Shown: piece by piece, positions 1 to 8,665 of the stretch
How the letters are laid out: each line of letters opens with the position of its first letter
Numbering within the stretch: the first letter of the stretch is position 1
Assembly: GCF_000745835.1 (NCBI RefSeq)
Contig: NZ_JQKB01000015.1
Location: 51,760 to 115,759, forward strand
Direction: 5' to 3'
Length of the DNA stretch: 64,000 bases
Source: Belnapia moabensis DSM 16746
GTDB lineage: Bacteria; Pseudomonadota; Alphaproteobacteria; Acetobacterales; Acetobacteraceae
The notes under the pieces: model-generated
Told to the model about the DNA's origin: nothing
Databases searched by the model: none
Seen by the model: only the letters and a program-made list of their open reading frames with translations
Translations under genes and position numbers: made by a program

Positions 1-1
1 G

Positions 2-691
2 CTACCCTACCTGTTCCAGAAACTGCCCTTCGACCATGCCATCGCCTTCCGCCCGATCACGGTGAGCGCCTTCTCGCCCGTCATGCTGGCGGTGCACCGC
101 GATGCGCCCTGGCGCGACCTGGCCTCCCTGATCGCGGCGGCGAAGCGCAAGCCGGAGGAAATCACCTACGGCACGGGCGGCATCGGCAGCGCCCCGCATT
201 TCGCCACCGCCGCTTTCTCGCAAAGCGCGGGGGTGAAGCTCTTCCACGTGCCGTTCAAGGGCGCCGGCGAGGCGGTCACGGCGGTGCTCGGGCAGCAGGT
301 GGACATGGTGATGATCTCGCTCGGCTCCGCCCTCGGCCATGTGCGCGGTGGGCTGCTGCGGCCCCTGGCAATGAGCGGGACGAGCCGCACCGCCGCCCTC
401 CCCGATGTGCCGACCTTCCAGGAGGCGGGCCTGGCCAATTTCGGCCCGCATGGCGAGGGCATGGTGAACTGGTCTGGCCTCGCCGCGCCCGCCCGCACGC
501 CGGATGCAATAGTGACGCGGCTGCAGGTCGAGGTGGCGACCGCACTGCAGGCATTGGACATGCGGGAATTCCTGGCCACCATCGCCTCCGAGCCCGGCGG
601 CATGCCGCCCGAGGCCTTCGCCACCCTCCTGCGTGAGGAGACCGCGCGCTGGCGGGATGTCGCGGGCCGCGCCGGCATCGAGAGGCAGTAG
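2..691 (+). CDS. Tripartite tricarboxylate transporter substrate-binding protein (Bug/TctC family), 5' truncated
   Basis: The reading frame is already open at base 2, so the signal peptide and N-terminal lobe lie outside the window. The visible 229 residues match the C-terminal two thirds of Bug/TctC periplasmic binding proteins. Typical signs are the Y-G-T-G-G-I-G-S-x-P-H segment, the H-V-P-F-K-G ligand-loop region and the family block around L-A-M-S-G-T-S-R-T-A-A-L-P-D-V-P-T-F. These proteins bind small carboxylates for a secondary TTT transporter, although many genomes carry large numbers of orphans. It lies 5 bases before an SMP-30 lactonase, which suggests a shared catabolic operon. The ligand cannot be read from the sequence. 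Confidence 0.9.
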   Translation, partial: LPYLFQKLPFDHAIAFRPITVSAFSPVMLAVHRDAPWRDLASLIAAAKRKPEEITYGTGGIGSAPHFATAAFSQSAGVKLFHVPFKGAGEAVTAVLGQQVDMVMISLGSALGHVRGGLLRPLAMSGTSRTAALPDVPTFQEAGLANFGPHGEGMVNWSGLAAPARTPDAIVTRLQVEVATALQALDMREFLATIASEPGGMPPEAFATLLREETARWRDVAGRAGIERQ

Positions 692-696
692 CCGTC

Positions 697-1605
697 ATGT
701 CCTTCTTCGCCCCGCCCCCGCGCCTCGGCACCGAGGTCTTCACCCGCCTGCCCGACCGCTTCCGCCGCCCGCGCCCGACCGATTGGGCGCGCTGGAACCG
801 CGGCGGGCGGGAGATCGACAGCTTCCTGGAAGGCCCCTGCTTCGATGGCGAGGGGCGGCTCTACGTCACCGACATTCCCTTCGGCCGCATCTTCCGCATC
901 TCGGCCGCCGGGGAGTGGGAGCAGGTGGCCGAGTATGATGGTTGGCCGAATGGGCTCAAAGTGCTGCTGGACGGCCAGTTGCTCGTCACCGACTACAAGC
1001 GCGGCCTGATCCGCATCGACCCGGCCACTGGCAGCCTCACCCCGGTGCTGGAGACGGCGCGCAGCGAGCGCTTCAAGGGGTTGAACGACCTCTGCCTCGG
1101 CGCCGATGGCAGCATCTTCTTCACCGATCAGGGGCAGACCGGGCTGCACGACCCGACCGGGCGCGTCTATCGCTTGCGGCCGGAAGGCCGGCTCGACCTG
1201 CTGATCGGCACCGTCCCGAGCCCGAACGGCATTGTCGTGGCGCCGGACCTCTCGCACCTCCTCGTCGCCGTGACCCGCGCGAACCAGATTTGGCGGCTGC
1301 CGCTGCATGGCGACGGGGCCGTCACCAAGGCCGGTGTCTTCTGCCACCTGCATGGTGGGCCTGGCGGGCCGGACGGGCTGGCCTGGGACCCGGAGGGCAA
1401 CCTGCTGGTCGCACATACCGGCATCGGCACCGTCTGGCGGCTCTCTCCACGGGCCGAGCCGATGCTCGGCATCACCTCCTGCGCCGGTGCCTCAACCACC
1501 AATCTCTGCCTCGGCGGCCGTGATGGGCGTGAGCTCTTCATCACCGAGAGCGAGACGGGGAGCATCCTACTTGCCCGGCTGGAGACGCCGAGGCCGGCGC
1601 GGTAA
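697..1605 (+). CDS. SMP-30/gluconolactonase/LRE family protein
   Basis: 302 residues of six-bladed beta-propeller type. Family hallmarks are the early E-G-P-C-F-D-G-E-G segment that supplies the metal-binding Glu, the L-N-D-L-C-L-G-A-D-G-S-I-F-F-T-D block, S-P-N-G-I and a P-D-G-L-A-W-D-P-E-G-N repeat near the C-terminus. Family members are calcium- or zinc-dependent lactonases that hydrolyse sugar-acid or related lactones. It starts 5 bases after the TctC-like gene and is followed by an IclR regulator, a common layout for sugar-acid or aromatic-acid catabolism. There is no obvious signal peptide, so it is probably cytoplasmic. The substrate is unknown. Confidence 0.85.
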   Translation: MSFFAPPPRLGTEVFTRLPDRFRRPRPTDWARWNRGGREIDSFLEGPCFDGEGRLYVTDIPFGRIFRISAAGEWEQVAEYDGWPNGLKVLLDGQLLVTDYKRGLIRIDPATGSLTPVLETARSERFKGLNDLCLGADGSIFFTDQGQTGLHDPTGRVYRLRPEGRLDLLIGTVPSPNGIVVAPDLSHLLVAVTRANQIWRLPLHGDGAVTKAGVFCHLHGGPGGPDGLAWDPEGNLLVAHTGIGTVWRLSPRAEPMLGITSCAGASTTNLCLGGRDGRELFITESETGSILLARLETPRPAR

Positions 1606-1633
1606 GTTCGGGCTGAGGAGTTGGAGGCGCGGC

Positions 1634-2368
1634 ATGTCCGATGGATCGAAGTCCCGCCCTGCGGTGGAAGGAGTTGCCTCGGCCGATCGCGCGCTGACCG
1701 TGCTGTCGGCCTTCCGCAAGGGCGACCGTGCCCTCTCCCTGGCGGAACTCGCCGCGCGCACCGGCCTGGTGAAGAGCACCATCATGCGCCTCGCCGTCTC
1801 GCTCGAGGCACATGGCTATCTCTCGCGGACGGAGGATGGCGGTTACCGGCTGGATGCCGAGGTGCTCCGGCTCGGCACCATCTACACCCAGTCCTTCCGC
1901 GTGGAGGCCCATGTGGTGCCGGTGCTGGAAGAGCTCGTCGCTCGCACCGGCGAGACGGCGGCCTTCTATGTTCGGCGCGGCGAGCAGCGCCTGTGCCTTT
2001 TCCGCGCGGATAGCCCGCACCTGCTCCGGATGCATGTGCGGGTAGGGGACGCTCTGCCACTCGACAATTCCGCCATTGCGCAGGTGTTGCGGGCCTTCTC
2101 GCCGCGGCCTTTACCCGCCTATGTCGCAGCGCTCGACCTGCCGATCGTCACCATGGGCGCAACCGACCCGCATACCGGGGCGATTGCCATGCCGGTGTTC
2201 GGGCCCGGCGAGGACCTGGCGGGCGCATTGGCTCTCTCGGCGCCGGTCAGCCGGTGGATGCCCGAGGCTATCGCTGCCGCGCGCCCGGTTTTGGCGGAGG
2301 CTGCCGCAGTGTTGACGCGGCGGCTTGGGGGCGATGTGCCGGAGCTGCCGCGTACTGCAGCGGAGTAG
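1634..2368 (+). CDS. IclR family transcriptional regulator
   Basis: 244 residues when started at the ATG (M-S-D-G-S-K). The frame stays open upstream only because it shadows the lactonase gene. Residues 15-75 form the winged helix-turn-helix (A-D-R-A-L-T-V-L-S-A-F then L-S-L-A-E-L-A-A-R-T-G-L-V-K-S-T-I-M-R-L). The remainder is the IclR effector domain with T-G-E-T-A-A-F-Y and the C-terminal A-L-A-L-S-A-P-V-S-R segment. It follows the lactonase by 28 bases and probably regulates that unit. The inducer is not known; IclR regulators of such clusters often sense the pathway substrate. Confidence 0.88.
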   Translation: MSDGSKSRPAVEGVASADRALTVLSAFRKGDRALSLAELAARTGLVKSTIMRLAVSLEAHGYLSRTEDGGYRLDAEVLRLGTIYTQSFRVEAHVVPVLEELVARTGETAAFYVRRGEQRLCLFRADSPHLLRMHVRVGDALPLDNSAIAQVLRAFSPRPLPAYVAALDLPIVTMGATDPHTGAIAMPVFGPGEDLAGALALSAPVSRWMPEAIAAARPVLAEAAAVLTRRLGGDVPELPRTAAE

Positions 2369-2604
2369 CGCATTCGCCGCCCTGTTTCAGATACGCCTAT
2401 CCATCTTTGATGGTTGCCGGTGCCTCTATCTGCAGTCAGAAGCACTTCGCACCGGCTCGCGGGAGATCGAGTTGAGCCGGTCACTCCATGCGTGGCTGCG
2501 ACGGCTCTCCATTCCCATCGGCGGGATGTCGATGCGCGACGTGCGCGACCAGGCCGAGCGCATCAGCCGGTGCCGCATGTCTTTTGAGATCAAACAGGGC
2601 GTAG

Positions 2605-2629
2605 CCTTCCCCCGTATGCGGGGGAAAGG
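2605..2629 (+). promoter_or_regulatory. Hairpin covering the ribosome-binding site of the small membrane protein
   Basis: CCTTCCCCCG (2605-2614), loop TATG, then CGGGGGAAAGG (2619-2629): a six-pair GC core extended by T-T/A-A and C-C/G-G with one bulged A. The right arm contains the only Shine-Dalgarno-like purine stretch before the ATG at 2632. The hairpin could therefore block translation, or simply terminate the iclR transcript. The rest of 2369-2604 shows no gene I can support. Confidence 0.5.
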
Positions 2630-2631
2630 CG

Positions 2632-2901
2632 ATGGGCTGGCTGTTCGAGGATGGGTTGGTGGCGCCGCTGCTGCTCGGCTTCGTGCTGGCGGAGGCGGTG
2701 TTGCTGCTTCTGCTGCATCGGCGGACCGGGCGGGGCTTGCCGCCGGGCGATATCATCGCGCTGCTGGCGCCGGGGGCCTGCCTGATGCTGGCGCTCTGGG
2801 CGGCGATGGCGCGGGCCTGGTGGGGGTGGATAGGGCTCGCGCTGAGCGCCGCGCTGGTGGCGCATCTGGTGGACCTGCGGCGGCGCTGGTCAGGCCGGTA
2901 G
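2632..2901 (+). CDS. Small three-helix membrane protein, unknown function
   Basis: 89 residues with three hydrophobic stretches at about residues 9-29, 40-61 and 63-80, and a basic C-terminal end (D-L-R-R-R-W-S-G-R), consistent with a small inner-membrane protein. I do not recognise a named family. The start is the ATG directly after the GC hairpin at 2605-2629. The gene is convergent with the next membrane protein and their 3' ends overlap by 12 bases. It borders the photosynthesis cluster, but nothing in the sequence ties it to pigments. Confidence 0.55.
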   Translation: MGWLFEDGLVAPLLLGFVLAEAVLLLLLHRRTGRGLPPGDIIALLAPGACLMLALWAAMARAWWGWIGLALSAALVAHLVDLRRRWSGR

Positions 2902-3216
2902 GCGGTGGCGGGTCTTCATGCCGAGCCAGTAGGAATAGGCCGCGAGCAGGACGAGGAAGCCGATGAGGTCGAGCGGGCCGAAGATCCCGGCGCCGCTCGT
3001 CAGCCAGAAGGCGAAGGCGACCTGGCCGCCGGCGATGACGAGGCCGAGATTGACCAGCGGCGGCATGATGCCGCCCATCATCTCCAGGGATGGGTGCAGG
3101 GCGGGCGGCGCCTCGCCGCGGGCAGCGGCCTGTTCCGCACTGCGGCGGCGGCCGATGGCGGACCAGACCAGCCAGGCGGCGCCGGCGAGCATGAGGATGC
3201 CGGGCAGGTTGCGCAT
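2890..3216 (-). CDS. Small membrane protein downstream of crtB, unknown function
   Basis: 108 residues. The N-terminal hydrophobic segment at about residues 5-22 (L-P-G-I-L-M-L-A-G-A-A-W-L-V-W-S-A-I) could be an anchor or uncleaved signal. Two further hydrophobic stretches lie at about 52-72 and 80-97, so three membrane passes are likely. It starts 9 bases after the crtB stop on the same strand and is probably the last gene of the crtI-crtB transcript. No family recognised. A small integral protein co-transcribed with carotenoid genes may help assemble the membrane-bound enzymes, but that is inference. Confidence 0.6.
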   Translation of the reverse strand: MRNLPGILMLAGAAWLVWSAIGRRRSAEQAAARGEAPPALHPSLEMMGGIMPPLVNLGLVIAGGQVAFAFWLTSGAGIFGPLDLIGFLVLLAAYSYWLGMKTRHRLPA

Positions 3217-3225
3217 GGGAGCCTC

Positions 3226-4263
3226 CTATCCGTTGCGGCGCAGCTCCTGCTGCTGCAGCCGGGTGAAGAGACCGACGAGCCAGGCGATGCGCTCGTCGAA
3301 GGAGCGGGCGGGGGCGCGGATGCGCGGGCGCGGCGGCGGGGCGGCGGCGACGGCCTCGACGAGGTGGCGCGTGGCCTCGAGCGGCGGGGCGCCGACGGCC
3401 GGGCGCGGCATCAGCAGGGCGCCGAGGCTGCGGGCGAGGAGCACGGCCTTGCGGCGGCCGGGGACGGTGGCGCGGTGGCTGACGCTGTCGTGGCCGGCGC
3501 GCTCCACCGCGCGGCCGATCTCGGCATAGATGAAGCGCGCGGCGCCGATGCCGGGGCGGCAGGTGAGCGGCAGGCTGGCGATGCCGCCCTCGGAGCGGCG
3601 GTAAAGGGCGTCGGCGGCGGCGAGCAGGCGCTGCACCACGGCGGCTAGGCGCGCGTCGAAGGCGGGGGCGGCGAGCCAGGCATCGGGGTCCAGGCCGGCC
3701 TCGCGCATCCAGGCGCGGGGAAGGTAGAGGCGGCCGTTCCGCGCATCCTCGCCGACATCGCGGGCGATGTTGGTGAGCTGCATGGCGACGCCGAGGTCGC
3801 AGGCGCGGGCCAGGACCTCCGGGCGGCGCTCCTCCATCAGCAGGGCCATCATGGCGCCGACCGAGCCGGCGACGCGGGCGGCGTAGGCTTCGAGCTCGGC
3901 CAGCGTCTCGTAGTGCCGGCCGGACTGGTCCCAGGCGAAGCCGTCGAGCAGGGCGGCGGGCAGGGCACGGGGGATGGCGTAGCGGACGGCGACGGCGGCC
4001 AGCGCGCGGTCGGCGGGGTGCGGGTGCGGGCGGTCGGCATAGGCGGCGTCGAGGCGCGCATGGAGGGATGCGAGGGCGGCGGGGCCGCCGCCTTCGTCGA
4101 TCGCGTCATCGGCGATGCGGCAGAAGGCGTAGAGCGCGGCGGCGGGTTCGTGGATGCGGGCGGGGAGCAGCTTGCCGGCGGCGTGGAAGCTTTTCGACCC
4201 GCCGCGCAGCAGGGCGCGGCAGGCGGCGAGGTCCGCGGCGGCGAGGACGGGGCTGGCGCACAT
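3226..4263 (-). CDS. crtB: 15-cis-phytoene synthase CrtB
   Basis: 345 residues of the squalene/phytoene synthase family, which condenses two geranylgeranyl diphosphates to phytoene. The first Asp-rich motif is in C-R-I-A-D-D-A-I-D (about residues 47-55). The second is N-I-A-R-D-V-G-E-D followed by G-R-L-Y-L-P (about 164-180). The C-terminal G-I-A-S-L-P and F-I-Y-A-E-I-G blocks are also typical. It follows crtI by 36 bases on the same strand, the usual crtIB order in purple bacteria. Control is probably through the PpsR-like site upstream of crtI. Later spheroidene/spirilloxanthin genes (crtC, D, E, F) are not in the window. Confidence 0.95.
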   Translation of the reverse strand: MCASPVLAAADLAACRALLRGGSKSFHAAGKLLPARIHEPAAALYAFCRIADDAIDEGGGPAALASLHARLDAAYADRPHPHPADRALAAVAVRYAIPRALPAALLDGFAWDQSGRHYETLAELEAYAARVAGSVGAMMALLMEERRPEVLARACDLGVAMQLTNIARDVGEDARNGRLYLPRAWMREAGLDPDAWLAAPAFDARLAAVVQRLLAAADALYRRSEGGIASLPLTCRPGIGAARFIYAEIGRAVERAGHDSVSHRATVPGRRKAVLLARSLGALLMPRPAVGAPPLEATRHLVEAVAAAPPPRPRIRAPARSFDERIAWLVGLFTRLQQQELRRNG

Positions 4264-4299
4264 CAGGTGGTGGCCTCCGTGCGGTGACGTGGAGAGCAG

Positions 4300-5841
4300 C
4301 TAGGCCAGGGCTGAGGCATGCGGCACCACGTTGTCGAGGACCTTGGCGGAGGAGATGACGCCGGGGATGCCGGCGCCGGGATGCGTGCCGGCGCCGACGA
4401 GGTAGAGGCGCTCCACCTCCTCCGACCGGTTGTGCGGGCGGAACCAGGCGCTCTGCGTCAGCACCGGCTCCAGGCCGAAGGCGGCGCCGTGGACGGCGAG
4501 CAGGTCATCCTGGAAATGCTGCGGCGTCGTCAGGCGGGAGGTGACGATCTCCTGCTTGAAGTCGGGGAGCAGCGTCTCGTGCAGGCGGCGGGCGATCAGG
4601 CGGCGGTAGGGCTCGGCCTGCTCGGCCCAGTTCATGCCGCTGCCGAGATGCGGGACGGGGGAGAGGACGTAGAAGGCATCGCAGCCGGGGGGCGCCATCG
4701 ACGGGTCGGTTGCGGTCGGGCGGTGGAGGTAGAGGCTGCAATCCTCCGCCAGATGCTTGCGGGTGAAGATGTCGCGCAGCAGGCCGCGATAGCGCGGGCC
4801 GAGCAGGATCGTGTGGTGGCCGATCGAATCGTAGCGGCGGCGGGTGCCGAAATACCAGACGAAGAGGCTCATCGAGTAGCGGGCGCGCGCGAGCTTCGCG
4901 TCCGTCCAGCGGCGGCGTGGCAGGCCAGGGAGGAGCTTGCCGTAGGTCCAGGCGGCATCGGCGTTGGAGACGACGATATCGGCGGGGATGGTCTCGCCGT
5001 CGGCCAGCGTCACGCCTGTCGCGCGGCGGCCAGTGGTCTCGATGCGGGCGACATCGGCGCCGCAGCGGAGGCGCCCCCCCTGCCCTTCGATCAGGCGGAC
5101 GAGGCCCTGGATCAGGCTGCCGGTGCCGCCCATGGCCCAATGGACACCCCAGCGCTGCTCGAGATGCGAGATCAGGGCGTAGATGCCGCTGGCGGCGAAG
5201 GGATTCCCGCCGATCAGCAGCGGGTGAAAGCTGAAGACGGTGCGCAGGCGCTCGTTGCGGAAATGCGCGGCGGCGGTGCGGTAGACGCTGCGCCAGGCTT
5301 GCAGGCGCGCAAGGCCGGGGGCGACCTTCGCCATGTCGGTCCAGTGGCCGAAGGGCGTGTGGCCGAGTTGCTCGAAGCCGATGCGGCAGGTCTCGGCGCT
5401 GAGCGCCATGAAACGCTCATAGCCGGCGAGGTCACCGGGGTCGAAGGCGGCGACCTGGGCGCGCATCGCGGCCTGGTCGCCGGAATAGGTGAAGGTGGCG
5501 CCGTCATCGAAGCGGATGCGGTAGAAGGGGTCGAGGGCGCGGAGGTCGATGTCGTCGGCCATGCGGCGGCCGCAGAGGGACCACAACTCCTCCAGCAGGA
5601 AGGGCGCGGTGACGATGGTCGGGCCGGCATCGAAGGTGAAGCCGTCCTGACGGTGGACGCGGGCGCGGCCGCCGGGCTCGCCGAGGCGTTCGAGCACCGT
5701 GACGCGGTAGCCGCGGGCGCCGAGGCGGATGGCGGCGGCCAGGCCGCCGAAGCCGGAGCCGATCACCACCGCATGCGGGCGCGGGGTCTGCAGCAGCAGG
5801 GCTGGGAGGGCGGGCGGCGCGGCGGGTGTAAAGTCGGGCAT
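4300..5841 (-). CDS. crtI: Phytoene desaturase CrtI
   Basis: 513 residues from the ATG at 5841 (M-P-D-F-T-P). The longer upstream open frame is a shadow of the divergent hydrolase. The N-terminal FAD-binding Rossmann motif is V-V-I-G-S-G-F-G-G-L-A-A-A followed by the L-E-R-x-G-E-P-G-G-R-A block (about residues 24-60). The C-terminal CrtI signature Y-L-V-G-A-G-T-H-P-G-A-G-I-P-G-V-I-S-S-A-K is intact. The enzyme introduces three or four double bonds into phytoene, giving neurosporene or lycopene; the number of steps cannot be read from sequence. It is the first gene of crtI-crtB, with a PpsR-like operator 11 bases upstream of the start codon. Confidence 0.95.
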   Translation of the reverse strand: MPDFTPAAPPALPALLLQTPRPHAVVIGSGFGGLAAAIRLGARGYRVTVLERLGEPGGRARVHRQDGFTFDAGPTIVTAPFLLEELWSLCGRRMADDIDLRALDPFYRIRFDDGATFTYSGDQAAMRAQVAAFDPGDLAGYERFMALSAETCRIGFEQLGHTPFGHWTDMAKVAPGLARLQAWRSVYRTAAAHFRNERLRTVFSFHPLLIGGNPFAASGIYALISHLEQRWGVHWAMGGTGSLIQGLVRLIEGQGGRLRCGADVARIETTGRRATGVTLADGETIPADIVVSNADAAWTYGKLLPGLPRRRWTDAKLARARYSMSLFVWYFGTRRRYDSIGHHTILLGPRYRGLLRDIFTRKHLAEDCSLYLHRPTATDPSMAPPGCDAFYVLSPVPHLGSGMNWAEQAEPYRRLIARRLHETLLPDFKQEIVTSRLTTPQHFQDDLLAVHGAAFGLEPVLTQSAWFRPHNRSEEVERLYLVGAGTHPGAGIPGVISSAKVLDNVVPHASALA

Positions 5842-5851
5842 TGCATGCGAG

Positions 5852-5869
5852 TGTAAACCTGGCTTGACG
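5852..5869 (-). promoter_or_regulatory. PpsR/CrtJ-type operator upstream of crtI
   Basis: TGTAAACCTGGCTTGACG on the plus strand. This is TGT-N12-ACG, one base from the TGT-N12-ACA consensus, with the inner TGTAAA and TTGAC elements seen in PpsR sites of other purple bacteria. It lies between the divergent crtI and hydrolase starts. The same local repressor (ppsR at 29.4 kb) probably controls it. Single site, no verified partner. Confidence 0.65.
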
Positions 5870-5895
5870 GAAACCACCAGCGCGGAGAGTGCGGC

Positions 5896-7383
5896 TTGCG
5901 ACGAATTGCAGGGATGGTCGTGGCGCTGTTGGCCCTGGCGGCGATCGGGCTCGGCGGCTGGCGGCTGCATGCGGCGCGCGAGGGGGTGGTGGAGGCGCCG
6001 CTGGCGGTGGGGGAGATTCCGGCGCGGGTGTTCCGGCCGGCCTCGGGTGCGGCGGGGCCGGTGGTGGTGGTGGCGCATGGCTTCGCGGGGTCGCAGCAGA
6101 TGATGCAGGCCTTCGCCGTGACGCTGGCGCGGGGTGGGTATGTGGCGGTGACCTTCGACTTCCCTGGGCATGGGCGGAACCCGGTGCCGCTGGCGGGCGG
6201 GTTGAGCGACGACCGGGCGGCGGCGGGGGCGCTGATGGCGGCGCTCGGGCGGGTGGCGGAGGTGGCGCGGGGGCTGGGCGATGGCAGGCTGGCACTGCTC
6301 GGGCATTCGATGGCGGCGGATATCGTGGTGCGCTTCGCCTTCGGGCGGACGGATGTAACGGCGACGGTCGCGCTGTCGGGCTTCGGGCCGGAGGTGACGG
6401 CGGAGCATCCGCGCAACCTGCTGCTGCTGGTCGGGGCCTGGGAGCCGGAATTCCTGCGGGATGCGGCGCGGCGGCTGGCCGGGGCGGGGGCGGAGCGTGT
6501 CACCCTGGGGCGCTTCGAGGATGGAACGGCGCGACGCTACGCCTTCGCCGCGGGCGTCGAGCATATCGGCATCCTCTACAGCCGGGATGCGCTGGCGGAA
6601 TCGCTCGGCTGGTTCGATGGCGTGTTCGGGCGGACGGGGAGTGGGTTCCTCGATATCCGCGGCGGGGCGCTGGCCCTGCTCTTCGGCGGGTTGCTGGCGC
6701 TGGGCTGGCCGCTGTCGATGCTGCTGCCGCGGGCGGTGGCGCAGGTCGAGGGCGGCGGGATGGGGTGGTGGCGCTTCTGGCCGGTCGTGCTGGTGCCGGC
6801 GGTGCTGACGCCGCTGCTGCTGCGCCTGGTGCCGAGGCGGTTCCTGCCGCTGCTGCTCGGCGACTACATCGCGCTGCATTGCGCGCTCTATGGGGTGCTG
6901 ACGGGGCTGCTGCTGTGGTGGCGGGGCGCGGGGTGGAGCGGGGCGCGGCCGGGGCGGGTGGCGGTTGGGGCCGCGGGCGTCGCGGCCTATGCGATGCTCA
7001 GCTTCGGCGTGGCGACCGACCTGCTGCTGGCGAGCTTCCTGCCGGTGGGGATGCGGGCCTGGCTGGTGCCGGTGATGCTGTGCGGGACGCTGCCCTGGTT
7101 CCTCGCCGACGAATGGGCGGTGCGGGGGCCGCATGCGGCGCGCCTCGCGGCGCCGGCGACGAAGCTCGCCTTCCTCGTCTCGCTGCTCATCGCGGTCGCA
7201 CTCGATCCGCGGCGGCTGTTCTTCCTCATCATCATCGTGCCGGTGATGCTGCTCTTCCTCGCCGTCTATGGGCTGGTCGGGCGGTGGAGCTGGCGGGTGA
7301 CGGGGACGCCGCTGCCGGCGGCGATCGGGCATGCGCTGGCGCTGGCCTGGGCGCTGGCGGCTACCTTCCCGCTGGTGGAGTGA
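5896..7383 (+). CDS. Alpha/beta hydrolase fused to a multi-pass membrane domain
   Basis: 495 residues from a TTG start with GGAGAG a few bases upstream; an in-frame ATG at 5914 is an alternative. Residues 7-24 are hydrophobic (signal anchor). Residues 55-245 are an alpha/beta hydrolase: V-V-V-V-A-H-G-F-A-G-S-Q oxyanion region, D-F-P-G-H-G-R-N, and a nucleophile elbow L-L-G-H-S-M-A whose last residue is Ala, not Gly. The C-terminal half (about 254-495) holds seven or eight membrane helices. It diverges from crtI and overlaps the DUF3422 gene by 23 bases at the 3' end. The family is not recognised by name. An esterase or lipase acting at the membrane is plausible. The fusion is unusual. Confidence 0.7.
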   Translation: MRRIAGMVVALLALAAIGLGGWRLHAAREGVVEAPLAVGEIPARVFRPASGAAGPVVVVAHGFAGSQQMMQAFAVTLARGGYVAVTFDFPGHGRNPVPLAGGLSDDRAAAGALMAALGRVAEVARGLGDGRLALLGHSMAADIVVRFAFGRTDVTATVALSGFGPEVTAEHPRNLLLLVGAWEPEFLRDAARRLAGAGAERVTLGRFEDGTARRYAFAAGVEHIGILYSRDALAESLGWFDGVFGRTGSGFLDIRGGALALLFGGLLALGWPLSMLLPRAVAQVEGGGMGWWRFWPVVLVPAVLTPLLLRLVPRRFLPLLLGDYIALHCALYGVLTGLLLWWRGAGWSGARPGRVAVGAAGVAAYAMLSFGVATDLLLASFLPVGMRAWLVPVMLCGTLPWFLADEWAVRGPHAARLAAPATKLAFLVSLLIAVALDPRRLFFLIIIVPVMLLFLAVYGLVGRWSWRVTGTPLPAAIGHALALAWALAATFPLVE

Positions 7384-8665
7384 GGAAGGTCGTGCGCTTT
7401 GTCATCATGTGGCGGAACTGGCGGATGGCCAGGGCGACAGCCACCGCCACGACGGGGATGGCGATGCCGGTGACGAGGTCGACATCGAGCGGCAGGCCGC
7501 CGGCCTTCAGCCCCTTCGCCACATAGGCCACCAGGCCGACGATGTAGTAGGTGATGGCGGCGACGGAGAGGCCCTCGACCGTCTCCTGCAGGCGGAGCTG
7601 GAGCTGGGCGCGGCGGTCCATGTTGGCGAGCACCACCTGGTTCTGCTGCTCGCGCGTGAGGTCGACGCGCGTGGAGAGAAGCTGGGTGGCGCGGGCGACG
7701 CGGCGGGAGAGCGCGTCCTGCCGGGTGGCCATGGCGCGGCAGGTGTTCATCGCGGGGGCGAGGCGGCGCTCCATGAATTCCTGGAGGGTCTGCATGCCCT
7801 CCATCCGGCCCTCGCGGAGTTCGGCGATGCGGCGCTGGACGAGGGCGTCATAGGCCTCCGCCGCGCTGAAGCGGTAGAGAGTGCGGGCCTCGCGGCTCTC
7901 GGTCTCGGCGGCGAGGCGGGTGAGGCTCTCCAGCAGCTCCGGCTCGTCGGCGCTGCGGGCGGTGACGAGGGCTTCGGTGATCTCGGCGAGCTTGCGTTCG
8001 CTGGCGGTGATGGGGGCGCCCAAGTCGCGGGCGAGCGGCAGGGCGAGGAGCGCCAGCATGCGGTAGGTGTCGATCTCCAGCAGGCGCTGGATGAGGCGGC
8101 CGGCCTGGCGTGGCGTGGTGCGGATATCCTCGACCAGGATGCGGCTGAAGCCGCCATGGATACGGAAATCGGTGAAGACCCGGGCGGCGCCGCCGCTCAT
8201 CGTGCCACCGATCAGGCTGTTGCCGGCGAAGAGGCGGGCGGCGAGCGTGTCGGGGTCCGCCCCGCCGGCGGGGAGCAGGGCGAGGTGGGTTGCGACGAGC
8301 AGTTCGCCGGGCAGCGCCTGCACCCAGTCGGGCGGGAGAGCGGCGATGGCGGGGGTGGCGAAGGGGTCGGCCGCATCGGCGCCGGGGGTGATCGCCATGA
8401 TGCGGCTGAACTCGGTGTGGCGCTCCCATTTCAGCCGGAAGGGGCCGAAATCGGCGCTGAAATGGCTGGCGCCGGGCAGCGGCGGCGGAATGGCGGAGCG
8501 GCGGGCGAGGTCGCAGACGGCCTCCCAGGAGGCGTCGCGGCGGGCTGGGTCGGTCAGCAGGGCGAGGTAGGAGAGGCGGAGCGGCGGGGCCAGAGCCTCG
8601 GGCGGGCGGGCATGGACCTCGTCGTTCAGCTCGAGGCGCTGGGGGTGCGAGGGCGGGAGGATCAT
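7361..8665 (-). CDS. DUF3422 family protein
   Basis: 434 residues matching the DUF3422 family. The N-terminal H-P-Q-R-L-E-L-N-D-E-V-H-A-R-P-P signature is present, as is G-S-M-like G-G-T-M-S-G-G-A-A in the middle. Two hydrophobic helices near the C-terminus (A-I-T-Y-Y-I-V-G-L-V-A-Y-V and the V-T-G-I-A-I-P-V-V-A-V-A-V-A-L-A-I segment) anchor it in the membrane. No biochemical role is established for the family. Its ATG overlaps the bchO stop by 4 bases, so it is translationally coupled to the Mg-chelatase genes. That coupling makes a link to pigment or membrane metabolism worth considering. Confidence 0.85.
   Translation of the reverse strand: MILPPSHPQRLELNDEVHARPPEALAPPLRLSYLALLTDPARRDASWEAVCDLARRSAIPPPLPGASHFSADFGPFRLKWERHTEFSRIMAITPGADAADPFATPAIAALPPDWVQALPGELLVATHLALLPAGGADPDTLAARLFAGNSLIGGTMSGGAARVFTDFRIHGGFSRILVEDIRTTPRQAGRLIQRLLEIDTYRMLALLALPLARDLGAPITASERKLAEITEALVTARSADEPELLESLTRLAAETESREARTLYRFSAAEAYDALVQRRIAELREGRMEGMQTLQEFMERRLAPAMNTCRAMATRQDALSRRVARATQLLSTRVDLTREQQNQVVLANMDRRAQLQLRLQETVEGLSVAAITYYIVGLVAYVAKGLKAGGLPLDVDLVTGIAIPVVAVAVALAIRQFRHMMTKRTTFLTPPAGR

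Noticed and set aside
5827..5844. Second TGT at the crtI promoter as another PpsR site
   Set aside because: TGT-N12 is followed by TGC, so the ACA half is missing.
5842..7332. Upstream extension of the crtI frame
   Set aside because: It lies fully opposite the hydrolase gene; crtI family similarity starts at the ATG at 5841.
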